Below, one piece after another: positions 25,520-35,112 of a stretch of 55,793 bases of DNA (positions are counted from its first letter, which is position 1; every line of letters begins with the position of its first letter). The stretch lies in assembly GCF_000952155.1 (NCBI RefSeq), contig NZ_JYON01000034.1, positions 1 through 55,793 on the forward strand, written 5' to 3'. The notes under the pieces were generated by a model that did no database searches, was not told the origin of the DNA, and was given only the letters and a program-made list of their open reading frames with translations. Both the position numbers and the translations under genes were made by a program. This DNA is from Aliterella atlantica CENA595 (GTDB taxonomy: Bacteria; Cyanobacteriota; Cyanobacteriia; Cyanobacteriales; Chroococcidiopsidaceae).

Positions 25520-26077
25520 TTGCAGCTTACAAACCGCAATGGCAGCGTCATCTACTTTCCTGGGATTTTTGCTCCATCCCAGGATTACTTCAATCGTCTA
25601 AAAACTGCTTGTTGTTGGCAGACTGAAAAGGTGCAGGTTTTTGGTAAGTGGCATAAACTGCGCCGTCAAACTGCCTGGTACGGTACAGCAGATTATCGCT
25701 ACTCTGGACAACTCAAAACTGCACAACCTTGGCTGTCAGTCTTGCTGGAAATAAAGGCGCAGGTGGAAGAACTGACAAACGAATCTTATCAAGGTGTATT
25801 ACTAAATTATTACCCAGATGGATTAACAGCAATAGGATGGCACGCAGATGACGAGCGTGACTTAGTTCCTAATGCAGCGATCGCCTCTGTAAGTTTTGGT
25901 GCAACTCGTCGGTTTGATTTAAGGCACTTTGACGGCGAACAGCTTAGTGTCAACTTAGAAGATGGCTCGGTTCTGATTATGGCTGGAGAACTACAGCAAT
26001 ACTGGAAGCATCAAGTACCTGTTCAGCGCAAAATTAAGGAACCGAGAATTAACCTCACCTTCAGAGTGATGACGTAA
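25520..26077 (+). CDS. AlkB-like 2-oxoglutarate/Fe(II) dioxygenase
   Basis: The 185-aa protein starts at a TTG. It has the ALKBH2/3-type layout: a YFPGIF entry, RRQTAWYGTADYRYSG, a LLNYYPDGLTAIGWHADDE block with the iron ligands His108 and Asp110, then WKHQVP (His164) and RINLTFR with the 2-oxoglutarate arginines (Arg176, Arg182). Enzymes of this type remove alkyl lesions from DNA or RNA bases by oxidation. All ligands are present. It lies 45 bp from an EVE-domain gene, suggesting a two-gene unit acting on modified nucleic acids. Confidence 0.85.
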   Translation: MQLTNRNGSVIYFPGIFAPSQDYFNRLKTACCWQTEKVQVFGKWHKLRRQTAWYGTADYRYSGQLKTAQPWLSVLLEIKAQVEELTNESYQGVLLNYYPDGLTAIGWHADDERDLVPNAAIASVSFGATRRFDLRHFDGEQLSVNLEDGSVLIMAGELQQYWKHQVPVQRKIKEPRINLTFRVMT

Positions 26078-26122
26078 TAACTCCACTTTAACGCTTCTCT
26101 TCTACCCTAAATATAGTTACTT

Positions 26123-26551
26123 ATGGTATCTTGGCTATTTCAAGCAAATCCAAAGTATAGCCACATTCTAGATGCTATCCAAAAGCTAGATAGAATTTAC
26201 TGGCTGGTAACTCGCTACACCGAAGAAATTGCTTCTGGCGATGGCGTACTGATTTGGATTGCAGGCAAGCGATCTGGGATTTATGCGCTTGCTGAAGTAG
26301 ATGCAGCACCGCAGTTTATGGATGAGCCTCCCGATATGGATATTTGGACAATGCCTATACGAGCTAAAGCTAGATTTTATGCTCCAGTAATATTCCAGCA
26401 AAAACTGCTTGATGCTCCCTTGCTAAAGTCAGCCCTACGATATGACCATATTCTCTCTGAATTAGAAGTTATCCGTCGACCGCACAATAGTAATTTCCGT
26501 GTCAGCGAAGAGCAATGGCATAGAGTTATCAGCCTGCTCGATGGTGAGTAA
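26123..26551 (+). CDS. EVE-domain protein
   Basis: The 142-aa protein is almost entirely one EVE domain: WLFQANPKYSHI at the start, WLVTRYTEEIASGDGVLIWI, then AGKRSGIYALAEV and a VSEEQWHRVISLL helix near the end. EVE domains are PUA-like readers of modified bases and are often linked to restriction and other defence genes. Here the partner is an AlkB-like dioxygenase. The pairing suggests recognition and removal of a base modification; this is inference. Confidence 0.85.
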   Translation: MVSWLFQANPKYSHILDAIQKLDRIYWLVTRYTEEIASGDGVLIWIAGKRSGIYALAEVDAAPQFMDEPPDMDIWTMPIRAKARFYAPVIFQQKLLDAPLLKSALRYDHILSELEVIRRPHNSNFRVSEEQWHRVISLLDGE

Positions 26552-26863
26552 AAGTCTGTCTTTATCTACTTCAACTTCAGCCAGCGCAGCTTCATTAGTG
26601 GTATATAGTACTACGGTTGTAGATATTCAGTATATATAACGTCAGTATATAGAATTACTTTCTCAATTTGAGATTGACTGCCTCAAACTGGGGCTAGACT
26701 GAAATCGGACTAGAACATCTGTTTGTATTACGCTGGAACGATCCAAACTCGTAAGACTGCTTGTAGCTTTGAGCAAGCTAGAAGATCGCGGTTTGGTTCG
26801 ACAGCACGAGCTCTCCTGCTTTGTTTCATATTTTAGAACTTCTGCGGGTTTCGCAGGCAAGTG
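26552..26863. other. Gap with weak traces of a degraded gene
   Basis: No intact gene. CAGTATATA is repeated directly at 26628-26636 and 26643-26651. A stretch near 26735-26815 can be read as SKLVRLLVALSKLEDRGLVR, which resembles the wing region of a MarR-type regulator but has no intact frame. I do not claim more. Confidence 0.3.
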
Positions 26864-27005
26864 CTATGAAGACAGAGGATATTGCACACCCCTACCGTCA
26901 TGATTGAGAACATAGGTGTAAATCATGGTTGTTTTGAAATCCTTATCTCTATGCTCCAACAGTTCTTGAACCGTACGCATATCGTAGCCTGACACTGTGC
27001 CATGC
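26864..27005 (-). pseudogene. C-terminal remnant of a tyrosine recombinase
   Basis: On the minus strand, about 45 codons read SGYDMRTVQELLEHRDKDF followed by TTMIYTYVLNHDGRGV and a stop. This is the end of an integrase: the VQELL-H block and the MIYT motif with the nucleophilic tyrosine are kept, with a small insertion between them. The rest of the gene is absent. It indicates past integration or excision at this site. The closest family by eye is the integron/Xer type. Confidence 0.7.
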
Positions 27006-27041
27006 CAAATGATGATGCAATGTATTTTAGCATGGCACAGT
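26994..27041. repeat. Perfect 12-bp inverted repeat
   Basis: ACTGTGCCATGC (26994-27005) and GCATGGCACAGT (27030-27041) are exact inverted repeats 24 bp apart, next to the recombinase remnant and about 120 bp before the HEAT-repeat gene. TATAAT at 27043-27048 abuts the right arm. It could be an operator, a recombination-site fragment or the end of a small mobile element. Confidence 0.55.
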
Positions 27042-27160
27042 ATATAATCTAGGTCATAGAGTTATATGAACAGAATGCGGTGATTCTCATAAAACCTCTT
27101 CCTAATAACTCTTTGTAGGCTTCCGTCCTGTAAACGAACTGACTTATTGGGAGGTTTCTC

Positions 27161-29542
27161 GTGATTTGCAAATGCTGTGGCGCGGAAGCACCAACGAAGT
27201 ATGTTGAGTTTTATCAAAATATTGGTGCATTATTTGTCCGTTATCATAGTCAAATCAAAGGAAACCTGTGTAAGTCTTGTGTTAATAAATATTTCTGGAG
27301 ATTTACTTTAATCAACCTAACATTAGGGTGGTGGGGAGTACTTTCCTTTTGCCTAACACCATTTCTGATATTGAACAATATCATTCGCTATTTAGGGACA
27401 CTAAGGTTGCAAAGCGTTACTGGTAGCTCAACTGCGCGAATAGGGGAAAAACAGAGGAACAATAGCGCAACCAAATTTCATTCTTCCGAGCGTGTTCAAA
27501 GAGATCATCTAGACCCAGATTCTTCCAAGCTACTAGTTCGTGAGCGTGATAAGTCATGGATTAACACCACTGATGACCGACCTAACCTTCCACGTGAGTC
27601 GGGACCGTCCTCAGATTCCAGCATTGAAGATCTGATCGAGTATCTTAGGTGTGTTAACAATTCAGAATTTCGTCGCCTCGCAGCCGAGCTTTTAGCTCCG
27701 ATTGGTCCTACTGCGACTCCAGCAATGTCAGCACTGCTGATTGCCTGTGTTGATGTTGATGCAAGCGTAAGAAAAGCAGCCTTTGATGCACTAAATTCGA
27801 TCGATCCTAACTGGACTCACAATTCTGAAACTCAAAAGGCTTTGCCGAGACTGACGAAGGAGTTTAAACATTTGTACTGCTTCAAAAAATCGTACTCAGA
27901 AGAAGTGAGCAAAGCTGCTGACAAATTGCTGCGACAGATTGGTAAACCTGCTGTCTCTTACTTAGCCAATCTCATTGTGGAGGAGGAAGACAAGATAGAA
28001 TACAAGATACATGCAATTTGGATTCTGAAAGATATTGGTTCAGACGCTACGAGTGCCGTGCCTCAGTTAATTCAAGTGTTGAGCTGCAAAGCGTCAAAGG
28101 TACGTATCGCAGCCGCTGAGGCACTGGCGAATTTTAGAACTGCTGCAAAAGCAGCTATTCCAGAGATCTTTGTCGGACTTGCTGACCGAGACGTAGATGT
28201 TCGTGAGGCTATGTTGACATGCTTGGTTGCAATTGAACCCGAAGTGGCAGATCTTCTGCCATTTTTGGTACACAAGAATCCTAACGTTCGCGAAGCTGTG
28301 GCTGATGCTTTGATACAAATCCGTCCACAGGCGCTTCCAGCTTTAACCGCAGTAGTTTTGCAGTGGTGTACCAATTCAAAGGCTGGCACCGAAAATGTCG
28401 AGACCAATCAAAAAATGACTGAGGCTGTCTTGCAATTACTAGGAAAATTTGGTCCCGACGCTTCAGTAGCTATGCCGACGATCGCTCTGGCACTGGTAGA
28501 TCCAAATCCAACCATTAAGCTTGCCGCAGTCCGAGCACTGGAAAACATTGACCGCGATTGGCTTTCCGACCCTGCTGTAGTCAAGGCGATTGTAAGTTTT
28601 GCTGGAGGAGAAGCCGCTATCCCAGAACTCATCGTTGGTCTTGCTGACCAAAACGAAGATGTCCGCAAAGCTATGATGGCATGCTTGATAGCAACTGAAA
28701 CCGCAGTGCCGGATCTTCTACCCCTTCTGGTAGACAAAAATCCCAACGTTCGCGAAGCTGCACTTGATATTCTGATACAAATCGGTTCGCATACTTTGCC
28801 AGCGCTAATTAGGATAGTTTCGCAGGGGTGCACCAAGTCAAGGACTGACATTGATAATGTTGAGCAATATCAGAAGATGACTGAGGCTGCCTTACAAGTA
28901 CTGGGAGAAATCGGTTCCGACGCTTCATTAGCTATGCCGACGATCGCTCTAGCACTGGTAGCTCCAAATCCGACCATCAAGCTTGCCGCAGTCCGAGCAC
29001 TGGGAAATATTGACCACAATTGGGTGTCCAATCCTGCTATCGTTAAGGCGATTGTAAGTCTTGCTGGTGCAGAAGCTGCTATCTCGAAGATTGTCGTCGG
29101 CTTTACTGACCGAAACTCAGATGTCCGTAAAGCTATGGTGAGATGCTTGGTTCAATTTGGTGCAACAGCTAAACCTGCCGTTCCGAATCTTCAGCGACTC
29201 CTCACAGACTTGGATCCCGAAGTTCGGAAAGCTGCGGCTGATGCTCTAATGCAAATTGACCCAAAGCCGACGGCGATTGAGAAACATGCAGATCCACCGT
29301 CGAGAGATACACTCGGCAAGTACTTTAGACCTGAACCCTCAGCATCTGCACAAGCTTCTCATATACATTCTAAATCTTCTAGCCAATTACATTCTCTGAA
29401 ACGGGATCTACTGAGGCTTCTTCAGGGCGACAGTCAAGCTTGTCAACGTCTGATTGAGCTAGAGCGTAGAAAAAATCCACAACGTAAAGAAGATGAACTT
29501 TATGAAATTGTTATTTATCAACTTGTAAGAGATCGAAGATAG
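27161..29542 (+). CDS. Zinc-ribbon, membrane-anchored HEAT-repeat protein
   Basis: The 793-aa protein starts at a GTG after GGGAGG. Residues 2-45 hold two CxxC pairs (CKCCG and CKSCVNKY), followed by a hydrophobic segment (LINLTLGWWGVLSFCLTPFL, about 50-70), a polar linker, then HEAT/PBS-lyase-like repeats from about 150 to 705 (for example PAMSALLIACVDVDASVRKA). Two consecutive units of exactly 154 aa (462 bp) are near duplicates, with a partial third. The C-terminal 75 residues are basic and helical. It is probably a membrane-tethered scaffold; partner unknown. The repeated DNA suggests recent internal expansion. Confidence 0.8.
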   Translation: MICKCCGAEAPTKYVEFYQNIGALFVRYHSQIKGNLCKSCVNKYFWRFTLINLTLGWWGVLSFCLTPFLILNNIIRYLGTLRLQSVTGSSTARIGEKQRNNSATKFHSSERVQRDHLDPDSSKLLVRERDKSWINTTDDRPNLPRESGPSSDSSIEDLIEYLRCVNNSEFRRLAAELLAPIGPTATPAMSALLIACVDVDASVRKAAFDALNSIDPNWTHNSETQKALPRLTKEFKHLYCFKKSYSEEVSKAADKLLRQIGKPAVSYLANLIVEEEDKIEYKIHAIWILKDIGSDATSAVPQLIQVLSCKASKVRIAAAEALANFRTAAKAAIPEIFVGLADRDVDVREAMLTCLVAIEPEVADLLPFLVHKNPNVREAVADALIQIRPQALPALTAVVLQWCTNSKAGTENVETNQKMTEAVLQLLGKFGPDASVAMPTIALALVDPNPTIKLAAVRALENIDRDWLSDPAVVKAIVSFAGGEAAIPELIVGLADQNEDVRKAMMACLIATETAVPDLLPLLVDKNPNVREAALDILIQIGSHTLPALIRIVSQGCTKSRTDIDNVEQYQKMTEAALQVLGEIGSDASLAMPTIALALVAPNPTIKLAAVRALGNIDHNWVSNPAIVKAIVSLAGAEAAISKIVVGFTDRNSDVRKAMVRCLVQFGATAKPAVPNLQRLLTDLDPEVRKAAADALMQIDPKPTAIEKHADPPSRDTLGKYFRPEPSASAQASHIHSKSSSQLHSLKRDLLRLLQGDSQACQRLIELERRKNPQRKEDELYEIVIYQLVRDRR
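28154..29077 (+). repeat. Tandem 462-bp repeats inside the HEAT gene
   Basis: Units begin at 28154, 28616 and (partial) 29078, each at a GCTAT[TC] codon pair opening the AAIPE/AAISK segment. The two full units are highly similar in DNA, including shared runs such as ATGCCGACGATCGCTCT. The repeat length is a multiple of three, so recombination between units keeps the frame. Confidence 0.75.
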
Positions 29543-29889
29543 ATTCTATTGCTGTCTCAAGAAGAGGAGAGCAATATTGTTTCTGAAACTGGGTGTGATT
29601 TAGGAGGTAGGACTGTTGAGTTATGTTTTGAGTTATGTTTTAAGTCACGGCACTAAGCAAATTGCTACAGGTGCTTGCTCTAGTCAATCCAATTTCTTAT
29701 TTTAAATCTGCACTTACAACTAAATGCGACCGCGCTCAAGAATCTACAAAGTTTATCTTTATTGCGTTCGCGCCCAAGCAATAACTAATATGTATAACAG
29801 CAAAAGCTAGCAGCAGGCACTATATATTACCTAACTGGCGCTCCTAAGTGAAGCTAATCTCTGTAGTTAGTTAAATTGTGGAGACTGGC
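29543..29889. other. Gap without a gene
   Basis: A 350-bp interval between two convergent genes. I see no terminator-like hairpin, small gene or repeat that I would defend. Confidence 0.4.
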
Positions 29890-30273
29890 TCAATGGCAGT
29901 ACAATTGATGGAGGATAGCGATCTCTTCTAGTAGTTGAACAACAACTATGCGATTGCGCAAGCGCTCAAGTACAGAATCGGCAAGTCGAATGTAGTGCTG
30001 ATGCCAATTACTAGGAAGCCGAACCCTAGTTGAAACTAGCTGTCTTAGTGCAACTACTCGGCGACGTGGGACTGTTGGGGTAGGAGGTACAGCGATAGGA
30101 GGCTGTGGCGAGCCAAAGCGTTCTTGAATTTCTGGAGGCGCAAGTGATGGCGGCTGTTGAGGTCGGTTTTGTTGCCAATGCTTACGACCGAAAACTGCAT
30201 GACCCAGTAATGCGATCGCCCAAGCAATAACCACCAGACAACCAAGTCCAAACAGGAAACCAAAAATCCCCAT
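29890..30273 (-). CDS. Single-pass membrane protein with proline-rich linker
   Basis: I start at the ATG at 30273 (MGIFGFLFGLGCLVVIAWAI), which overlaps the previous stop as TGATG; a longer start at 30291 is less likely. The 127-aa protein has one N-terminal transmembrane helix, a proline-rich linker (about 35-70) and a helical C-terminus. No family is recognised. It is translationally coupled to 30273-30488. Confidence 0.5.
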   Translation of the reverse strand: MGIFGFLFGLGCLVVIAWAIALLGHAVFGRKHWQQNRPQQPPSLAPPEIQERFGSPQPPIAVPPTPTVPRRRVVALRQLVSTRVRLPSNWHQHYIRLADSVLERLRNRIVVVQLLEEIAILHQLYCH

Positions 30274-30488
30274 CACTGTCCCCTCCTCCACTTATCCCAC
30301 CACATCTGCGGCAACGATACCGTTTTCTTTGTCTCCAGTGCTATTACCCGTAGATTGTGACAAACACCGTCCGGTTTAGCGCAGGCTACGGCAACGGGCA
30401 TTCCCATGAAGGCGATCGCACAGTAGAAGATTACTAACGGGGTCCACACTAAATAAAAGAAGGTAATCCGGTTGTAGGCAGGGTGCAA
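30273..30488 (-). CDS. 71-aa membrane protein
   Basis: It starts at a TTG and has a transmembrane helix near residues 10-35 (FFYLVWTPLVIFYCAIAFMG) followed by a short polar tail with two cysteines. Its TGA overlaps the ATG of the next gene. The start codon has no clear ribosome site, so the true start could differ. Function unknown. Confidence 0.45.
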   Translation of the reverse strand: MHPAYNRITFFYLVWTPLVIFYCAIAFMGMPVAVACAKPDGVCHNLRVIALETKKTVSLPQMWWDKWRRGQ

Positions 30489-32076
30489 ATTAGCGAACGC
30501 CTACTTCAGTCATAACTACAAATAGGTTAAAAGATAAATGCTTTCTAGCTTTAAATAATCAAGAATTTAGAAGATTTCTGTAAATCTATTTTATTGACTT
30601 GAAGGAGACAAAGAGGATTTGGGCAGGTAGTAGACAGAGCTTAAGGAGAACAGAAAATCATGCAGGTTAGCGAAAGTAGCCCAGTAGTAAAGCAATTATC
30701 CAAATTGAATCTTGAGTCATTCTTTCCGGCTGACGGAAATTTTTACCCGTCGCCTATTGCTTGGGAAGATCAAGTATTGTATTTTATGATGCTAGATCGC
30801 TTTTCCGATGGCAAGGAGCAGGGGTACAAGGATATTCAGGGAAATGTAGTTACTGATGGTATAACCCCAATGTTTGCACAGAAAGATCGCGGCAATGCGA
30901 TCGCAACTGTCGATGATGCAGCGCGTTGGCAAGATGCTGGTGGAAGGTACGTTGGCGGTACGCTCAAGGGGTTAACAAGTAAGATAGGTTACTTAAAGCG
31001 TTTAGGAGTAACAGCTTTATGGATCAGCCCAATTTTCGAGCAGGTGCGTTTTCAAGCAACCTATCATGGCTATGGTATCCAAAACTTTCTAGATGTTAAC
31101 CATAAGTTTGGAACCCATGAAGACTTGAAAGAGCTAGTTAAAACTGCTCACGAAAATGGCATATATGTGATTTTAGATATCATTTTGAACCATGCTGGCA
31201 ATGTATTTAGTTATCAGGCTAATTCCGAAGATGACCAAGAAAAGTTCGCTCCTCATTGGAATGGCAACCTTTATCTAGTCGAGGGATTTAATGACAAAGA
31301 TGGGCAACCGACTATACCTTTTGAGCTACCCAATACTCAAGAACCTTCAACCTGGACGAACTTGGATGGAGCCGTTTGGCCGCTTGAATTTCAAAACCCG
31401 TCTTACTACACGCAAAAGGGACAGATAACTAATTGGGAGAGGGAACCAGAATTTTTAGAGGGAGATTTTTTTGATTTAAAAGATATTCATCATGGTCAAG
31501 GAGATGTTGATAACTATATTCCTTCTAATGCGCTCGCTAGCCTTTGTCAAGCGTATAAGTTTTGGATAGCATATGCAGACATTGATGGCTTTCGCATCGA
31601 TGCTGTCAAACACATGGACATAGGCGCTACCCGCTTTTTTGCTTCAGTCATCCATGAGTTTACTCAGAGTATAGGTAAAGAAAATTTTTTCTTAGTTGGT
31701 GAGATTAGTGGAGGTCGAATCAGAGCATTTGAAACTTTGGAGCTAACTGGCTTGGATGCAGCACTAGGTATAGATGATATTCCCGACAAACTAGAATACG
31801 TAGTTAAAGGGTATCGAAATCCGAGCGATTACTTTAGTCTGTTTCGTAATTCTGAATTGGTCAATAAAAAGTCCCATATCTGGTTCAGGGATAAGATCGT
31901 GACAATGTTTGACGATCATGACCAGGTACGTAAAGGAAGTCACAAAGCTAGATTTTGTGCTGAAGACGAAGGAGCGAAAGTTGTATTGAATGTTTTAGCT
32001 CTCAATGCGATGACCTTGGGTATTTCTTGTATCTATTACGGTACTGAACAATGCTTTGATGGGGCTGGCGGTAATC

Positions 32077-33201
32077 TCATATCTTGCACCAGGTCACATT
32101 GATGTCGATTCCGTAGCGTTTGGCTAAAGGTTGTAGACGTCGAATCTCTGCAAGCATAGGTAATAAAGTCATCAGTGGAAGCAAGAGTTCAAGAGCTTTT
32201 TGTGCAGCATCACCCCAATCTGGTAAGGGGTGTTCGGGAGCATTAAGGTAGACCCAATGAGCTAGAAGGTAAGCAGCTAAGGACAAAATCACCCATCTAT
32301 ACACTCCTAATAGAGTTTGCTGACCAAAACGATGAAGACCAAATCGGTGCTTTGCCGTTTTGAAAAACCCCTCAATTGCCCAACGGCGACGACCCCACCA
32401 AGTCATGGTGCTAGCCTTGAGAGCTTTAGTGCAGAGGATATAACGTTTTTCTAACTTGCCATTGGAACGCTTGAGGTAGTACCAGGATAAATATACCGTT
32501 AACTTTAACCCACGCAGTCGCACCTGCTGACCTCTTTTATGCAAGTGTTTTATGCTACGTCCATCAGCCAGCTTACGGGTACTACAAACTCCTACAAGTA
32601 TATGGTGTTTAAGTTGATGGATTCTACTGACAAATTCATTGTTGCCAAACGCGGTATCAGCTAGAACTAATACTTTGAAGTGTCGAATCAGAATCTTCGG
32701 CAGTCGTCGTACAAGGCGCAATCCTAGTTGAGTAGGAGTTGGCGTATCCTTACCTCGGTAGACTTGAAAACTCCAAGGCACTCGCCATCGCCCTACAACA
32801 AGGTAGAGCATCACAACATGAAGACCGCGTTTGCCGTTGTAGACTCGGACTAGGTTTTGAAACTCTTTGAACTTACCTGCTTTTTCTAGTGTAGTCAGGT
32901 CAATTATCACCTGTAAAGTTGGTCGTCGCCCACTGCGCGGTTGAGACATAATTTGTTGAATAGCTGCTTGACGCACTGCCCTAATTACCTGCCGCGTCGG
33001 CCACTTGTACTCATTTAGAAACCGACTCAATGCACTAGCTGACTTGCTCCTGCAGTGTTCTGGCAGGGAAATCCCTTGTCTTCCTAAAAACAAGCCTAGC
33101 ATTGCTTGTAGGCTATCTTGTTGATAGCTACTAGGCATCAGTTCTCGTAATCCGGAAACTAGAGCTTGGGCTTGTGACAGGCTGGCAGACATAATAAACA
33201 A
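32077..33201 (-). CDS. DDE transposase (IS4/IS701-like)
   Basis: The 374-aa transposase has DDE motifs in order: IIDLTTLEK (Asp), VLADTAFGN (Asp), and RRRWAIEGFFKTAKHRFGL (Glu within the R-E-K signature). The N-terminal domain (SLSQAQALVSGLRELMPSS) is helical and probably binds the ends. No frameshift or stop is present, so it is likely active. The stop codon sits 1 bp inside the element's left tip. Assignment between IS4 and IS701 groups is uncertain. Confidence 0.8.
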   Translation of the reverse strand: MFIMSASLSQAQALVSGLRELMPSSYQQDSLQAMLGLFLGRQGISLPEHCRSKSASALSRFLNEYKWPTRQVIRAVRQAAIQQIMSQPRSGRRPTLQVIIDLTTLEKAGKFKEFQNLVRVYNGKRGLHVVMLYLVVGRWRVPWSFQVYRGKDTPTPTQLGLRLVRRLPKILIRHFKVLVLADTAFGNNEFVSRIHQLKHHILVGVCSTRKLADGRSIKHLHKRGQQVRLRGLKLTVYLSWYYLKRSNGKLEKRYILCTKALKASTMTWWGRRRWAIEGFFKTAKHRFGLHRFGQQTLLGVYRWVILSLAAYLLAHWVYLNAPEHPLPDWGDAAQKALELLLPLMTLLPMLAEIRRLQPLAKRYGIDINVTWCKI

Positions 33202-33371
33202 GCGTAACTTTACAGCTTATCTTTACCTTTTTCCCCACCTACTCCAAAACAATACAAAATGTCCTTAAGTAAAGTTATGTAAAGTGTCTAGCTGTCATTA
33301 TTATTACTTTTAATTTAGTCTTTAGTAGAATTTACATCTATCTCAGGGTAGAAAAAAGTAAGGCAGGACGG

Positions 33372-35102
33372 ATGAAACTAAAAAAAGCTACCTCTAAATA
33401 TTTTCGCATCTTAATATTTTTGCTATTCTTCTTTCTGAATGAGGCTGTTCCTAACGCTGCTTTTGCTTTCTCTTCCCTTAATGCTTGCGCTAGAAGTCGT
33501 GAGTGTTTGGCTTTGATCAAAGAAAGTGCGGGTACTGCTGTTTCAGCACCTACTGGCGCTGGTTACGGTGTAACAACTCTCAGGACTGCTACTTCGAGCG
33601 GCGCTATTAAAACTTTCGTTAACGGTGTTGCTGACTTTGCTATTGTTGCTGGACCTACCACTGCATATTTAGGTTGGCATTATTGGGATGAGGCTCATAA
33701 TGGACGAGCGCAAGATAGGGCTAAACAAAGGTATTGTGCTGCTTATCCAACTGATGTGGTTTGCGGATTCCCTGGCGGTCAAAATGAAGATATTTGGTAT
33801 ACAACCGAAATAACTTACTACCAGTACTATTATTACGCTCCAGCAGGTACATCAGGTGTTACTAGAGATAGAAGTAACTCAAACGATTCACTCGCTAATC
33901 CTTATCCTTACAGCAACATTATCAGAGATAGATGGGGACCATACACGCTCCGACTTAGTGCTTTAGGAAAAATCGGTACAGCAAAGGTTTTAGAAACCGA
34001 AGGTCGAGGATACCACATTCGACTTGATTCTAAAGACACTTACTATGCCCGTCTTTGTGGTCCTTACGGTTCTAGATGTGAGCCAGTACAACAAATGTAT
34101 CATGTTACTGGTGCTGCTGGCAGTGCTCCACACTGGGCAGAAATACTCGGTGTCAGAGTAATAGGTAGAGAAGATGGACAACCAGATAATAGTGGCAATT
34201 CACCTCCTCTACCTTGGAAAGATTGGCCTCAAGCAAAGCGTGATGCGGCTGTTTCTTTATTAAATGATACTGATTGGCAACGACTTGCAACTTCAATGCC
34301 AGTAGGGGGAACTCTAGACCCTGGCGACAGTGTTAAAGCTCCCGTAATTGGAATTCCTGGTCAAGAGTGGGATAATCCTAATACTCCATTGGATGACCGT
34401 CAGTTTAAAAGCATACCAGAAGAATATCCTAGACCTACATTTCCCGATCTTGACCATGATAGCGATCCTGATGAAACGGATGCAGATGATGATAACGATG
34501 GGTTTTTAGATCCATACGATCCGCAGCCACGAAATCCTGCTGTTCCGACGGCAAGTATTGACTCCCCAAGTTCCCCACCAGATCAGCCATCTGAGCCACC
34601 TGATAGCGAACCAGGAGAGGGGACAACAGGAGAAGGAGCCTTTTCTGCAGAAGAAACCCTGCCTTATGACCCGCCTAGCAAAGTAATTGGTCAATTGAAA
34701 CCAGATTCTTGCGTTGCGGCTAGTTGTAGAATGGCAGTTTACGATGCTACTGGTGATGACATACCAGAAGCCTATGTACGAGAAGCAGCAGGGGTAGTAA
34801 AGGATGAGGGAGCTTATCTGCGTGATGCTACTAACGCACTGGCAGAATATGACATTGCTTCTCGCTATGAGTCGAGCCTATCTCCTGAAGAACTTAAGTC
34901 TGCTACTGAAAATGGAGCAGCTATCGTTTCTGTCTCAACTCCAACCACTGGTGGTAGGCATGCTTTGATTGTTGATGGCTTTGAAGGTGACTATGCTCTT
35001 ATCCGAGATCCCCTACCTGAAGGACAAGGTGCAGCGTATAAAGTTAGAACAGAGATATTTATGAATGCGTGGACTAGGGAAGCAGTTATCATCGAACCAT
35101 GA
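33372..35102 (+). CDS. Secreted protein with C39/papain-like peptidase domain (candidate toxin)
   Basis: The 576-aa protein has a signal peptide (about 1-34, with FRILIFLLFFFLNEA), a variable central region, and an acidic calcium-binding stretch like thrombospondin type-3 repeats (about 355-388, DADDDNDGFLDPYDPQP). After a Pro/Ser linker there is a C-terminal papain-like domain (about 435-576). Its catalytic residues are visible: Cys447 in DSCVAASC, His530 in GGRHALIVDG, and Asp546 in IRDPLP. This order, signal peptide then spacer then C-terminal enzyme, fits an exported toxin. It is followed at 10 bp by a candidate immunity gene, and both lie in a transposon. Confidence 0.7.
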   Translation: MKLKKATSKYFRILIFLLFFFLNEAVPNAAFAFSSLNACARSRECLALIKESAGTAVSAPTGAGYGVTTLRTATSSGAIKTFVNGVADFAIVAGPTTAYLGWHYWDEAHNGRAQDRAKQRYCAAYPTDVVCGFPGGQNEDIWYTTEITYYQYYYYAPAGTSGVTRDRSNSNDSLANPYPYSNIIRDRWGPYTLRLSALGKIGTAKVLETEGRGYHIRLDSKDTYYARLCGPYGSRCEPVQQMYHVTGAAGSAPHWAEILGVRVIGREDGQPDNSGNSPPLPWKDWPQAKRDAAVSLLNDTDWQRLATSMPVGGTLDPGDSVKAPVIGIPGQEWDNPNTPLDDRQFKSIPEEYPRPTFPDLDHDSDPDETDADDDNDGFLDPYDPQPRNPAVPTASIDSPSSPPDQPSEPPDSEPGEGTTGEGAFSAEETLPYDPPSKVIGQLKPDSCVAASCRMAVYDATGDDIPEAYVREAAGVVKDEGAYLRDATNALAEYDIASRYESSLSPEELKSATENGAAIVSVSTPTTGGRHALIVDGFEGDYALIRDPLPEGQGAAYKVRTEIFMNAWTREAVIIEP

Positions 35103-35112
35103 GGTGAAGCTA

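Noticed and set aside
26628..26651. Short direct repeat CAGTATATA
   Set aside because: Two AT-rich copies only 15 bp apart with no gene start nearby; too weak for an operator or array claim.
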